The translations under genes and the position numbers were made by a program. Below, one piece after another: positions 48,575-56,507 of a stretch of DNA of 64,000 nucleotides (the stretch's first letter is position 1; each line of letters begins with the position of its first letter). The stretch lies in contig OZ242261.1 of the NCBI GenBank assembly GCA_965207045.1, forward strand, positions 496,001 to 560,000, read 5' to 3'. The stretch is from G965207045 sp965207045. Its GTDB lineage: Bacteria; Pseudomonadota; Alphaproteobacteria; Rickettsiales; Anaplasmataceae. The notes under the pieces were generated by a model, which made no database searches, was not told the origin of the DNA, and was given only the letters and a program-made list of their open reading frames with translations.

Positions 48575-50036
48575 CCTGTTTTAATGTTGCGGCCATAGCC
48601 GGGGTACTCAAGCCAAGTTCTTTCATCTTGGCTTGTTCACGCGCACGCTGTTCCAATACTTCTTCCCAGTCCAAGCCTTGTGAGGCACATTCTTCTTCCA
48701 AGGTGGAGAGGCCATTTTCCATGCGGATGCGTGAGGCTTCGGCTTCTTTGACTGGATCAATCCAGCCACGACCGGGGCCAATCCATTTAGAGCGTGTCCA
48801 TGCGGCGCGGTTTTGATAAAACCCGGGCGCTTCGATCAGACCTTTGCCAATGGCTTCTTCCAGCCACAATTCATAAACCGGGCGTGCCCAGTAGGTTGCA
48901 AGCCATTGCCTGCGCCCCATGAAAAAGCGCCATGCTTCCATGAGCGCTGCTCTTGCACTGGAATAGTTGGTTTTGGAAAAGTCCTTCATCAGCAATTCAA
49001 ACGGAATGTTTAATCCCGTTCCGATATGCCGCAAAATATTTTCCACAAACTGACCGTATCCGCTATTGGGGCGGCTTGGTGTAAAGGGGGATACCTTATC
49101 GCCCGGAAAAACCGGAATAATGGCACCGCCTTGCAAGCGCACTTTCCATTCATTGCGGGCAGCCACATAATCATCCACGCTGCCGCCAAACATTTCACCG
49201 ATGGCCTCGCTATCAAGCGGGGTTTCAATAAACGCTGCGATCATGGCGTTGACTACAGCTGCTTGCAGTTCGCTGCGCTCATAATGATCAAGCATTTTGA
49301 ACAAAGGCATGATGCTGGTCAGAAGCGGTTTGCCTCGGCTTTGTCCACTGCGTTCCAGATCGGCGATGTGCAGCACGCGGCGGCGACCGAATGGCGTTTC
49401 CACCGGGATGCGTTGCCAATCTTTTTCTGATCCTGCCGATAATAAATAATCACCGGGATGGTTTTTTCTGATCCAGTAGGCTTTGGCGGCACCATAGCTA
49501 TCAATCTCAATACCACCGCGCAACAATTTGGAATCTGGCTTGCCATCAGGATTACTAAGGCGGTCCGGCTCTACCAGTTGCAAGACTGTTGAGAATCGAC
49601 GCTCTTTCAACCAAAGTGGCAAAGCCAAAGCTTCACCATTAAGCATAGAAGAGCGATATACTTGAGATGTCATTCCGGCAAAGGTCAGAGACTTTGCCGC
49701 ATCACATTCCGTTGTTTCGGCCCAGCTGCGCCATAATGATTCCACATGGCGCGACCATTCATCTGCCCACGTTTTGTCCTTTCCCAGTGACTTATAATCG
49801 GGCTGTGCTGCCAATCGCAGCCCAGTACCAACAACATTATCCGTCAGGGTCTGAAATGCACCGGAGGCCACGCCGTGATTGCGAACAAGGTCGCGTGAGC
49901 GTGACACCAAGGTGCCAAGTTCTGGTATTAAATCGCTATCGGCAGATCCGGCAGGTGGCAGCCATGATGCCAGCTCTCTGGCAGACAGGGATGCTGCCCG
50001 ATGTGCTGTATCTGGCTGACCATTGCTTTTTGTCAT
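48549..50036 (-). CDS. Phage portal protein (lambda gpB family)
   Basis: The 495-residue protein carries lambda-family portal motifs: SRDLVRNHGVASGAFQTL, NVVGTGLRLAAQPD, SMLNGEALALPLW, RVLHIADLERSGQSRGKPLL, GTGLNIPFELLMKDFSKTNY with SSARAALMEAWR, and WIGPGRGWIDPVKEAEA. The portal is the dodecameric DNA gate of the head. A GGAG ribosome binding site precedes the ATG. It follows the gpW-like gene by two bases. Confidence 0.92.
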   Translation of the reverse strand: MTKSNGQPDTAHRAASLSARELASWLPPAGSADSDLIPELGTLVSRSRDLVRNHGVASGAFQTLTDNVVGTGLRLAAQPDYKSLGKDKTWADEWSRHVESLWRSWAETTECDAAKSLTFAGMTSQVYRSSMLNGEALALPLWLKERRFSTVLQLVEPDRLSNPDGKPDSKLLRGGIEIDSYGAAKAYWIRKNHPGDYLLSAGSEKDWQRIPVETPFGRRRVLHIADLERSGQSRGKPLLTSIMPLFKMLDHYERSELQAAVVNAMIAAFIETPLDSEAIGEMFGGSVDDYVAARNEWKVRLQGGAIIPVFPGDKVSPFTPSRPNSGYGQFVENILRHIGTGLNIPFELLMKDFSKTNYSSARAALMEAWRFFMGRRQWLATYWARPVYELWLEEAIGKGLIEAPGFYQNRAAWTRSKWIGPGRGWIDPVKEAEASRIRMENGLSTLEEECASQGLDWEEVLEQRAREQAKMKELGLSTPAMAATLKQDDKDESME

Positions 50037-50038
50037 GT

Positions 50039-50266
50039 TTAAAACTCCACATAAATTGCCTTGCGACCGGAACCTCCCTGTTTGCGTCTGATTTCCAGCT
50101 TCAAATGGGCAATGTATTTTTCAAGCTTGGGGGCATCTGCCGTCTGATAAGTGACAGCGCCATAACCGCCGATATTGACCGAGACTTCTTTGCCGCCTGT
50201 CATCAGCAGGTGATATGCGTTTTCGGCTTCACCAAGGCGGCTTTGTAATGTGGCCAAATCTGTCAT
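50039..50266 (-). CDS. gpW-like head-tail connector protein
   Basis: The 75-residue product (LATLQSRLGEAENAYHLLMT, GGYGAVTYQTADAPKLEKYI, AHLKLEIRRKQGG) fits gpW, the small two-helix, one-hairpin protein that completes the head-tail connector. It lies between terminase and portal genes, as W does in lambda. Confidence 0.8.
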   Translation of the reverse strand: MTDLATLQSRLGEAENAYHLLMTGGKEVSVNIGGYGAVTYQTADAPKLEKYIAHLKLEIRRKQGGSGRKAIYVEF

Positions 50267-50275
50267 TGCGGTTCC

Positions 50276-52306
50276 TTACAAATACGGATCGTCAGCCATC
50301 TGAACAGGCCGCTGTTTCAAGCGCTCGTTCAAAGCCGTTGGTTCCTTTGTTTCTGTTGGTTGGGTTTGACTCTGTGCCGCTGGCACAGGCTTGCCCAAGA
50401 CTTCCTCCAGTTGCAGCCAATGGCGTTCTGAAAAACGATCCAATCCATAAATACTGGCGGCGGCGCGGGCATAAACCCGGCAATCCAACGCCTCATTATT
50501 ACGGGTAGGGTCTTTCTCCCATACAGCGCGGGGATAACCCCGATGCACCCGGATAATGCGTTTCTCAGCCGTCAGCTGTTTGAAATATTCTTCCGCATAT
50601 TGCGGAAAATGACAGCTACCTGCCGGATATGGCATACCATCCTTCAGTTCAGTCTCTGATGGCCAGTCCAGTTTCAGCCAGCGGTAAAGTTCAACCTTTG
50701 CCACCGGGCCGGAGACATTCCACACCCGAAGCCCGCGCCTGCGACCGCCAACATCAGCTTTCGACACACTCAAAATAAGCGCTGTATCCCGATCTTGACC
50801 TTTGATGGCCACGACAGTGCGCGGCTGGCTGGCTCTGGCACCACCAGCGCCCCAAACAGCTTGGGGATGACCTTTGGCCCATGCATAAACATCCTGCGTG
50901 GCATAACCAGAATCCACCGCCATCACGCGGATGGGCATGGTGTGTCCGGTTTCATGCGGCCAGTCGCGGCGCAAGACATCTTCAAGTTTTTGCCACACAT
51001 CGCGGCGGGCGGTATCACCATCCAGCACAATGTAATCAACAGACCAGCTTTGTTTATCGCGTCCCCAAGCAACCACTTCACATTCAAGGCGGTCTTTTTG
51101 GACATCCACACCAGCGGTTAGAAATAACCCTGTCTTGGGCACAACACCTTGCGCGTAAGTTTCCCGTCGCGCATAAAGTCGTTCCCAGTCTGGGGCTTCA
51201 TGTTCTTCTTCAAACGGCTCACCCAGCACTGTGTTGACGAAACTTTTCATCAACTCTGGATGTTCCTTGGCTTGCTCGAACATCGACGCTGCATCTGACC
51301 AGCTGAACCAGCCCACCGGGCTGTAAAGTGAAGACAAATGATAACCAACCGTTTGCCCATCGCCTTTGGCTGTTGCCAACCACTGACCCTTGGCAAGCAT
51401 TTCTGTTTTGTGATGCTCTGCGATCAGTTCTTCGCAAGATTCACATTCATACGTTACATCCGAAGGGTTACCCTCAGTCCAGCAGAGCTGTGAAAACCTT
51501 AATGGCTGCTCATGCCCGCAATGAGGGCAAGGCACATGAAAATAACGTTGGTCTGAATTGTCAAATTCCCGGGCAATGCGCGATAATCCTTTCAATGTTG
51601 GTGTGCTCACAAGAAAAACCTTACGTCGCCCCTGAAATGTGGCGCTTCGGCGTTCTGCTAGTATGATTGGATCGCCTTCACCCTCGACATCGCCGGGATA
51701 GCCATCCACTTCATCCATAAACAGATACCGCGCTGGCATAGAACGTAAGCCCACTGCAGAATTCGCGCCTGTCATGACCAGCACACCGCCTGGAAACTCT
51801 TTCGACAACACGGTGTTGCCGGAATCTCGTGAGCGTGCGGGCTTCACCCGCGCTTTTAATTCCTTGGAATCCTCCAAAAGCGGATCAATACGCTGTTTGG
51901 AATTTCGTTTGGCCATCTCCACGGTTGGTGCCACAGCCATCATCGGGCCGGGTGCCATGTGGATGACATAGCCAATCCAGTTATTGCCAGCCTCGGTCCC
52001 GCCGATCTGGGCACCTTTCATGAAGACAACCCGTTGCGCCCGTTTATGGGGTGAGAGCTGATCCATGATTTCGCGCAGATACGGTGTGCGTTCTGTGCGC
52101 CAGCGACCGGGTTCGGCTGCAGCCTTGGGAGAGAGAAAACGGTATTCATCCGACCATTCAGAAATGGTCATAAAAGCATCGGGCTTTAATCCTTCAAACC
52201 AAGCCTGTTCAAGTGTTTGCGATCCATCGTACAAAGTGCCGTCATATCCATTATTGTTTGAAGTTTGCTTTGATCCCTCCAAGTTCTTCCAAGTGTTCAC
52301 GGACAT
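50276..52306 (-). CDS. Phage terminase large subunit (gpA family)
   Basis: This 676-residue protein is a GpA-type packaging motor: MTISEWSDEYRFLSPKAAAEPG, VVFMKGAQIGGTEAGNNWIG near the ATPase site, RYLFMDEVDGYPGDVEGEGD as Walker B, and VSTPTLKGLSRI as the coupling motif. The nuclease domain follows with AGVDVQKDRLECEVVAWG and AVDSGYATQDVYAWA. It cuts and pumps DNA into the head. A zinc-like CPHCG pair is present. Its start lies inside the small subunit gene (56-base overlap) behind a GGAG site. Confidence 0.92.
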   Translation of the reverse strand: MSVNTWKNLEGSKQTSNNNGYDGTLYDGSQTLEQAWFEGLKPDAFMTISEWSDEYRFLSPKAAAEPGRWRTERTPYLREIMDQLSPHKRAQRVVFMKGAQIGGTEAGNNWIGYVIHMAPGPMMAVAPTVEMAKRNSKQRIDPLLEDSKELKARVKPARSRDSGNTVLSKEFPGGVLVMTGANSAVGLRSMPARYLFMDEVDGYPGDVEGEGDPIILAERRSATFQGRRKVFLVSTPTLKGLSRIAREFDNSDQRYFHVPCPHCGHEQPLRFSQLCWTEGNPSDVTYECESCEELIAEHHKTEMLAKGQWLATAKGDGQTVGYHLSSLYSPVGWFSWSDAASMFEQAKEHPELMKSFVNTVLGEPFEEEHEAPDWERLYARRETYAQGVVPKTGLFLTAGVDVQKDRLECEVVAWGRDKQSWSVDYIVLDGDTARRDVWQKLEDVLRRDWPHETGHTMPIRVMAVDSGYATQDVYAWAKGHPQAVWGAGGARASQPRTVVAIKGQDRDTALILSVSKADVGGRRRGLRVWNVSGPVAKVELYRWLKLDWPSETELKDGMPYPAGSCHFPQYAEEYFKQLTAEKRIIRVHRGYPRAVWEKDPTRNNEALDCRVYARAAASIYGLDRFSERHWLQLEEVLGKPVPAAQSQTQPTETKEPTALNERLKQRPVQMADDPYL

Positions 52307-52799
52307 AACGCTCCAACGTCACATGTAATTGGTGGGCATCGGTCTCGATTTCTGCTGCCATTTGGCTTGAAATCCTTGCAGGCCATGTTTGCCATGCATC
52401 GCGTTCCTGACGCGCAAGCCGAAACACATGGGCAATGGCCTCGTTGCGGTCGATGAGCTCACCTTTTAATTGCTTGAGGCGCACCCGGTTGGTTTGCGCC
52501 TTTAAAACCTCATTGGCGGTTTTGGCCTGCATGTAGGTCGTGCCGCCCGATGAAAACGGGGTGCCGCTTTCCTTCAAGGTTTCTTCAACTGCTTCCACCG
52601 CAGCCGCAGGCACTGGCTTGGTCTTTGCCGTCTGTTTTGTTTGCGGTTTAGCCGTGTTGGATGACCATTCCCGATCAGCGCGTTCCACATCAATGGTGCC
52701 ATCAGGCTCAGCTGTAATACGGCCTTGTTTTAAAGCCTTTCTGACGGCGGTGTCGCTGACACCGCGCTGCCTTGCATACTCTCGGATCGATACGCCCAT
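52251..52799 (-). CDS. Terminase small subunit-like HTH protein (Nu1 type)
   Basis: The N-terminal winged helix reads VSIREYARQRGVSDTAVRKALK, and the C-terminal half (YMQAKTANEVLKAQTNRVRL, AWQTWPARISSQMAAEIETD) matches Nu1-like small terminase subunits. It recognises the packaging site cos and loads the large subunit. It is the first gene of the late block and divergent from the three small plus-strand genes. Confidence 0.8.
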   Translation of the reverse strand: MGVSIREYARQRGVSDTAVRKALKQGRITAEPDGTIDVERADREWSSNTAKPQTKQTAKTKPVPAAAVEAVEETLKESGTPFSSGGTTYMQAKTANEVLKAQTNRVRLKQLKGELIDRNEAIAHVFRLARQERDAWQTWPARISSQMAAEIETDAHQLHVTLERYVREHLEELGGIKANFKQ

Positions 52800-52883
52800 A
52801 TTCTTCGATTAATCCCTTGAATTGACTTGATAAGCCTTGGTTTCCAAGCGTTCATGAACACGTCAACAAGCAAAGGAGCAACC

Positions 52884-53081
52884 ATGACAAACAACATAAA
52901 ACACACCCCAAAAGACCAAATACTGGCGCAGATCGCCAAAGACGAGCTGCACCTTGAAACCCTTGAGACCCGCAAGAGCGATAGCCTCGATTTTCACGAC
53001 TGCGCGGTCTGGTCCATCAAGGCCGCATTAGAAGCCGCTTATGAAGCGGGCCAACAATCTGCCGCCAAAGGAGGTAAGTAA
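52884..53081 (+). CDS. DUF6900 phage accessory protein
   Basis: The 65-residue product (QILAQIAKDELHLETLETRK, SDSLDFHDCAVWSIKAALEA) matches DUF6900, small proteins of alphaproteobacterial mobile elements with unknown role. AAAGGAGC precedes the ATG at 52884; a longer in-frame reading from 52827 has no such site. It overlaps the next gene by one base. It is one of only three plus-strand genes in the prophage. Confidence 0.7.
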   Translation: MTNNIKHTPKDQILAQIAKDELHLETLETRKSDSLDFHDCAVWSIKAALEAAYEAGQQSAAKGGK

Positions 53082-53308
53082 TGAGTAAGACCACCAAACA
53101 AGCACAGATCATCGACACACTCAGCACCAAGGAAGGAGCCAGCATTGATGAGATGATGAAACTAACGGGCTGGCAAAAACATACGGTGCGCGGCGTTTTA
53201 TCCCGGGTCATCAAAAAGCTCGAAGGCTTTGAGTTGAGCTCAGCAAAGCAAGATGCTGACCGCCGTTATTACCTTAAACCAACCGAGAAAAAGGAGACCC
53301 AAGCATGA
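53081..53308 (+). CDS. DUF3489 small DNA-binding-like protein
   Basis: The 75-residue protein (QAQIIDTLSTKEGASIDEMM, KLTGWQKHTVRGVLSRVIKK) is DUF3489, a short winged-helix-like domain common next to recombinases and prophage accessory genes. A GGAGG site lies a few bases upstream. The start overlaps the DUF6900 stop (TAATG), and the gene overlaps the next by ATGA. Confidence 0.75.
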   Translation: MSKTTKQAQIIDTLSTKEGASIDEMMKLTGWQKHTVRGVLSRVIKKLEGFELSSAKQDADRRYYLKPTEKKETQA

Positions 53309-53523
53309 GCAACCCAAACCCCATTATCAATAACGCCATCCAAGCCAACATGAACGCCATGCGTGACATGCTGGAAAAAGCGGCCACCCTCGCACAAGAG
53401 GGCTGCGGTTACATGGATGACGGCAATCGCAACGCTGCCATCGGCTCCATCATTGATCTTGATCGGCTGCTTGGCGATGCCAAAGCCTTACACGAAGCAT
53501 CACTCGCCCTCCACAGGCAGTGA
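53305..53523 (+). CDS. Small phage protein of unknown function
   Basis: The 72-residue helical product (NAIQANMNAMRDMLEKAATL, NAAIGSIIDLDRLLGDAKAL) has no family I recognise. It is translationally coupled to DUF3489 (ATGA overlap). Its last 24 bases run into the end of the converging methyltransferase gene. The three genes form one small operon opposed to the rest. Confidence 0.65.
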   Translation: MSNPNPIINNAIQANMNAMRDMLEKAATLAQEGCGYMDDGNRNAAIGSIIDLDRLLGDAKALHEASLALHRQ

Positions 53524-54792
53524 GGCTTCGGCCTTACCGCCAAGACGATCTTTTTCAACAGCCTTAAATTCCTGATCGGCACCAGATAGCGTTGCCTGTA
53601 ATCCCGTCATTTCCTGCCAGCGCCGCACAATCACATCCACATATTTAGGATCAAGCTCAATCAATCGTGCCTGTCGTCCGGTATGTTCTGCAGCAATCAA
53701 TGTTGAGCCAGAACCACCAAACGGATCGAGCACAATATCCAGCGTCTTGCTAGAATTTTTAATCCCGCGTACCACCAAATCAACAGGCTTCATGGTCGGG
53801 TGCAGATCGTTCTTCTGCGGTTTGTTATAAAACCAGACATCACCCTGATCACGCGCACCGCACCAGTAGCGGTCATTACCATCTTTCCAGCCATAGAGGA
53901 TGGGCTCATATTGACGCTGATAATCAGAGCGACCAAGGGTGAAAGTATTCTTCGCCCAGATGATAAAGGTCGACCATTTCCCGCCCGCATTGCGGAAGGC
54001 GCTTTGCAGCGTATCCAGTTCACTGGAACTCATGCAGATGTAAAGAGCGCCCTTGGTATGGGCCAACATGTTTTTGCAGGCTGCGGTTAAAAATCCTTCG
54101 AAGTCATCGCCAAGATTATCATTCATAATCTTGCGTCCAGCTTTGGCTCCACCTTTGGAGCGCAGCTTGTCCTTTGCTGTATCGCCGTAATTCACATTGT
54201 ATGGTGGATCGGTAAAGACCATATCGGCCAGTTCCCCATCCATGAGTTTTTTCATATCGGCTTCGCTTGTGGAGTCGCCGCAGAGCAAACGGTGCTCACC
54301 CATAATCCAGACATCGCCTGTACGGCTGACAGGGTTTTCCTGTACTTCTGGAATGTTTTCATCAAGTGCGGCTGCTTCATCGTCATCCAGTGATGTCAAT
54401 AAATCATCCAACTCCACATCGTCAAAGCCCAGTAGATCAAGATCGAAATCCTCATCCGCAAGGTTTTGTAATTCCAATCGCAATAATTCTTCATCCCATC
54501 CAGCATTCTCGGCGATTTTGTTATCGGCAATCACCAAGGCGCGGCGCTGATTTTCTGTCAGGTGATCCAGCTTGATGGTCGGAACGGTTTGCAGGCCGAG
54601 CTTCTTGGCTGCCATCACACGACCATGGCCCGCGATGATGATGTTATCGCCGCCAACCAGAACAGGGTTCACAAAACCAAATTCAGCAATCGATCCTGCA
54701 ATCTGCGCCACTTGTGATTCACTGTGTGTGCGGGCGTTACGGGCATAGGGAACCAGCTGCTCCAGCGCTATTTGCTGAACATTCAAATCCAT
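53500..54792 (-). CDS. ParB-domain DNA methyltransferase
   Basis: The first 130 residues are a ParB/Srx-like domain (IALEQLVPYARNARTHSESQ, IIAGHGRVMAAKKLG, ENQRRALVIADNKIAEN). An acidic linker follows, then an amino-methyltransferase with catalytic DPPYNVNYG, LDPFGGSGSTLIAAEHTGRQ and IELDPKYVDVIVRRW. Phage enzymes of this build methylate adenine or N4-cytosine, shielding phage DNA or marking origins. No cognate restriction gene is near. Length, 430 residues, is complete. Confidence 0.9.
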   Translation of the reverse strand: MDLNVQQIALEQLVPYARNARTHSESQVAQIAGSIAEFGFVNPVLVGGDNIIIAGHGRVMAAKKLGLQTVPTIKLDHLTENQRRALVIADNKIAENAGWDEELLRLELQNLADEDFDLDLLGFDDVELDDLLTSLDDDEAAALDENIPEVQENPVSRTGDVWIMGEHRLLCGDSTSEADMKKLMDGELADMVFTDPPYNVNYGDTAKDKLRSKGGAKAGRKIMNDNLGDDFEGFLTAACKNMLAHTKGALYICMSSSELDTLQSAFRNAGGKWSTFIIWAKNTFTLGRSDYQRQYEPILYGWKDGNDRYWCGARDQGDVWFYNKPQKNDLHPTMKPVDLVVRGIKNSSKTLDIVLDPFGGSGSTLIAAEHTGRQARLIELDPKYVDVIVRRWQEMTGLQATLSGADQEFKAVEKDRLGGKAEASLPVEGE

Positions 54793-55050
54793 TGTTAAAC
54801 CTTTTTATGTGTTAGTGGCGTGCGAACCCGGGTGCGAACTGCGAACCTCTTTTGCCGCCCTGACGCTAGCGAAATACTGCGCCCAGCCCGCCCGCATACG
54901 TTCCAGCCGCAGGAAGGACCCGTGGCTCGGTATGCGTGAAGTTTGGGAGGGGAAAATAGAGCGGCGGTGCGTTGGGTGCATGTCTGCCGATTATGCCTTT
55001 CAGGAAGCCAAAAATGTTGCAAGTGTCGAATACTAATGTGTTGCAACAGC

Positions 55051-55434
55051 TTACTTCTGTCCTGCGTTCAAACGCGCAGCAATTTTAGCCAGCGCAATAC
55101 TCCATTTACGCCATGCTGTGCTGCGGTCACAGCCAAGCTCCCAGCAAATTGTTTTCCACGGTTTGCGTGCGGCGCGGTGCCAGATCAATTTGCGCTCGTT
55201 AACCTCCACCCAAATTGCCCAGCGCAGGGTTTGCTCCATGCGTGTGATTTGATCAGGGGTTGCACGAAGGCGCAGTGGCATCGGCTCACTCGCATCGATT
55301 TCCTCCTGCGTTCTCACAACGTCAGGCCATGAGTTGAAATAGCCTTGCACACGAACGGCGGGTAATCTATTCAGCGTTGTAATTGCTTCTTCAAATTGAT
55401 TAGCCACGTCTTTTTCTGTCCAGTTTTGATCCAT
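55051..55434 (-). CDS. DUF6362 phage protein
   Basis: The 127-residue protein (FEEAITTLNRLPAVRVQGYF, NSWPDVVRTQEEIDASEP, WKTICWELGCDRSTAWRKWS) matches DUF6362. The end has a helix-turn-helix-like stretch, so a DNA-binding role is possible. The ATG at 55434 follows AAGGAGG; a longer frame from 55464 is less likely. The 256 bases to the methyltransferase hold only a dubious Arg-rich frame. Confidence 0.7.
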   Translation of the reverse strand: MDQNWTEKDVANQFEEAITTLNRLPAVRVQGYFNSWPDVVRTQEEIDASEPMPLRLRATPDQITRMEQTLRWAIWVEVNERKLIWHRAARKPWKTICWELGCDRSTAWRKWSIALAKIAARLNAGQK

Positions 55435-55444
55435 ATGAACCTCC

Positions 55445-55708
55445 TTAGTTGTTATTGATTTCATTTAAAATTCCTGCATATCCTGCGACATCGACCATGC
55501 TGTCATGATGCTTGGAATTGCTGTTTAGTCGAGCTAACTTCAGCTCAATCAGGCAGAGAACGACCTGTGTGGCGCTCACCTCTGTGCCCAATGTGAGCGA
55601 CCAGCGTTTGGCCACGTTTTCAAATAGCGGCTGCGGTGATCCATAGCTTTCACCACGCTCTGCCAGCGTTCGTGTCGCTTCCACCAAAAGTCGATTGGCA
55701 TGTCTCAT
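55445..55708 (-). CDS. DUF6378 phage protein
   Basis: The 87-residue product (EATRTLAERGESYGSPQPLF, ENVAKRWSLTLG, ARLNSNSKHHDSMVDVAGYA) carries the DUF6378 pattern with its H-x-DS-x-VD-x-AGYA motif, related to nucleotide pyrophosphohydrolase-like helical proteins of phages. Its start overlaps the stop of the RuvC frame (ATGA). The function is unproven. Confidence 0.75.
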   Translation of the reverse strand: MRHANRLLVEATRTLAERGESYGSPQPLFENVAKRWSLTLGTEVSATQVVLCLIELKLARLNSNSKHHDSMVDVAGYAGILNEINNN

Positions 55709-56168
55709 GACTGGCCTCCCATCATCTGCTCACGGGCAAAATGCAGCAAAGCCAGCGCATCGGCTTCGTTGTCATCCTCGGGCTGATGGCCAAGGGCTTT
55801 GACGGCTGCAATAACAGCTGCCTTGCCCGCATTGCCTTTGCCAGTGATGAACTTCTTGATTGTCCCGACCGGAATGCCTTCGTAAGGGATGCTGTGCTCC
55901 TCACACCATGCGGTGAGTGAAGCCAGAAAGCCGCCATAAGCTGTCTTCGGACTTCTTCGAAATAGACTGCATTGATCTCGCCCGACACATCACGGGTTTC
56001 ATTGAGCCAGCGTTCAAAGCGCAGGTAACGCATACCGCCACCCTCAAAACGACGGGGACGAAAATGCGCTGTACCGCTCATAATCCGTCCATGTTTGTTT
56101 GAGAGTGCCCATCCGGTGGCTGTACCCAGATCGAGACTGAGCAAAAGGGGTTGATTAGTTTTTTCCAT
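55705..56168 (-). pseudogene. RuvC-like Holliday junction resolvase, internal deletion
   Basis: The first part reads LLLSLDLGTATGWALSNKHG and AVYFEEVRR, giving two catalytic acids of phage RuvC-like resolvases. At about 55,940 the frame shifts, and the remainder continues in another frame: YGGFLASLTAWCEEHSIPYE, TIKKFITGKGNAGKAAVIAA, DDNEADALALLHFARE with the last catalytic aspartates. Compared with the family, the short piece linking VRR to YGGF is missing, about 22 bases. The ATG at 56168 is used. The enzyme, which resolves branched DNA during phage recombination, is inactive here. Confidence 0.8.
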
Positions 56169-56296
56169 GGAGACCTCCTGTTTGGTTATTGGGAAAGATG
56201 AAATGAGCACCCTTGGGAACCCTCGACCGGGGAGAGGGAGTCTTTTTCCTAAACACTTCCAAACTGGCTAAGCCTTGAAATAAAAGGCTTTCCGTC

Positions 56297-56439
56297 CAGT
56301 TTGGGCAGTTTGGAACGAAACTGGATGACCAAAACTGGAATCTGACCCGAAACTGCGCTGAAACCGTTGATATGGCTGGCGTTTTCCAGTTTTGGCAGAT
56401 TTGCTGCAGTTTCAGATTGGGCCGAAACTGCTCCAGTTT
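56297..56439. repeat. Iteron-like cluster of CAGTTT/AAACTG motifs
   Basis: Nine copies of CAGTTT or its complement AAACTG occur in 143 bases, often as CCAGTTTTGG-like or GAAACTGG-like versions and in both orientations. The cluster lies just after the primase-helicase gene. A 118-codon minus-strand frame crosses it, but its Trp/Phe/Pro-rich content looks like a by-product of the repeats. A replication origin or a binding array for a phage protein would fit. The remaining gap bases show nothing. Confidence 0.5.
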
Positions 56440-56507
56440 GGGAGTGCAGTAGACCATTTTTCCCGGGTGGGAAAATTGGTTTTTGTGGCTGTTTTGTGAC
56501 TGGTTCA

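Noticed and set aside
54795..55046. 83-codon minus-strand frame between the methyltransferase and DUF6362 genes
   Set aside because: It is Arg/His-rich without domain features or a ribosome binding site, and competing frames exist on the other strand.
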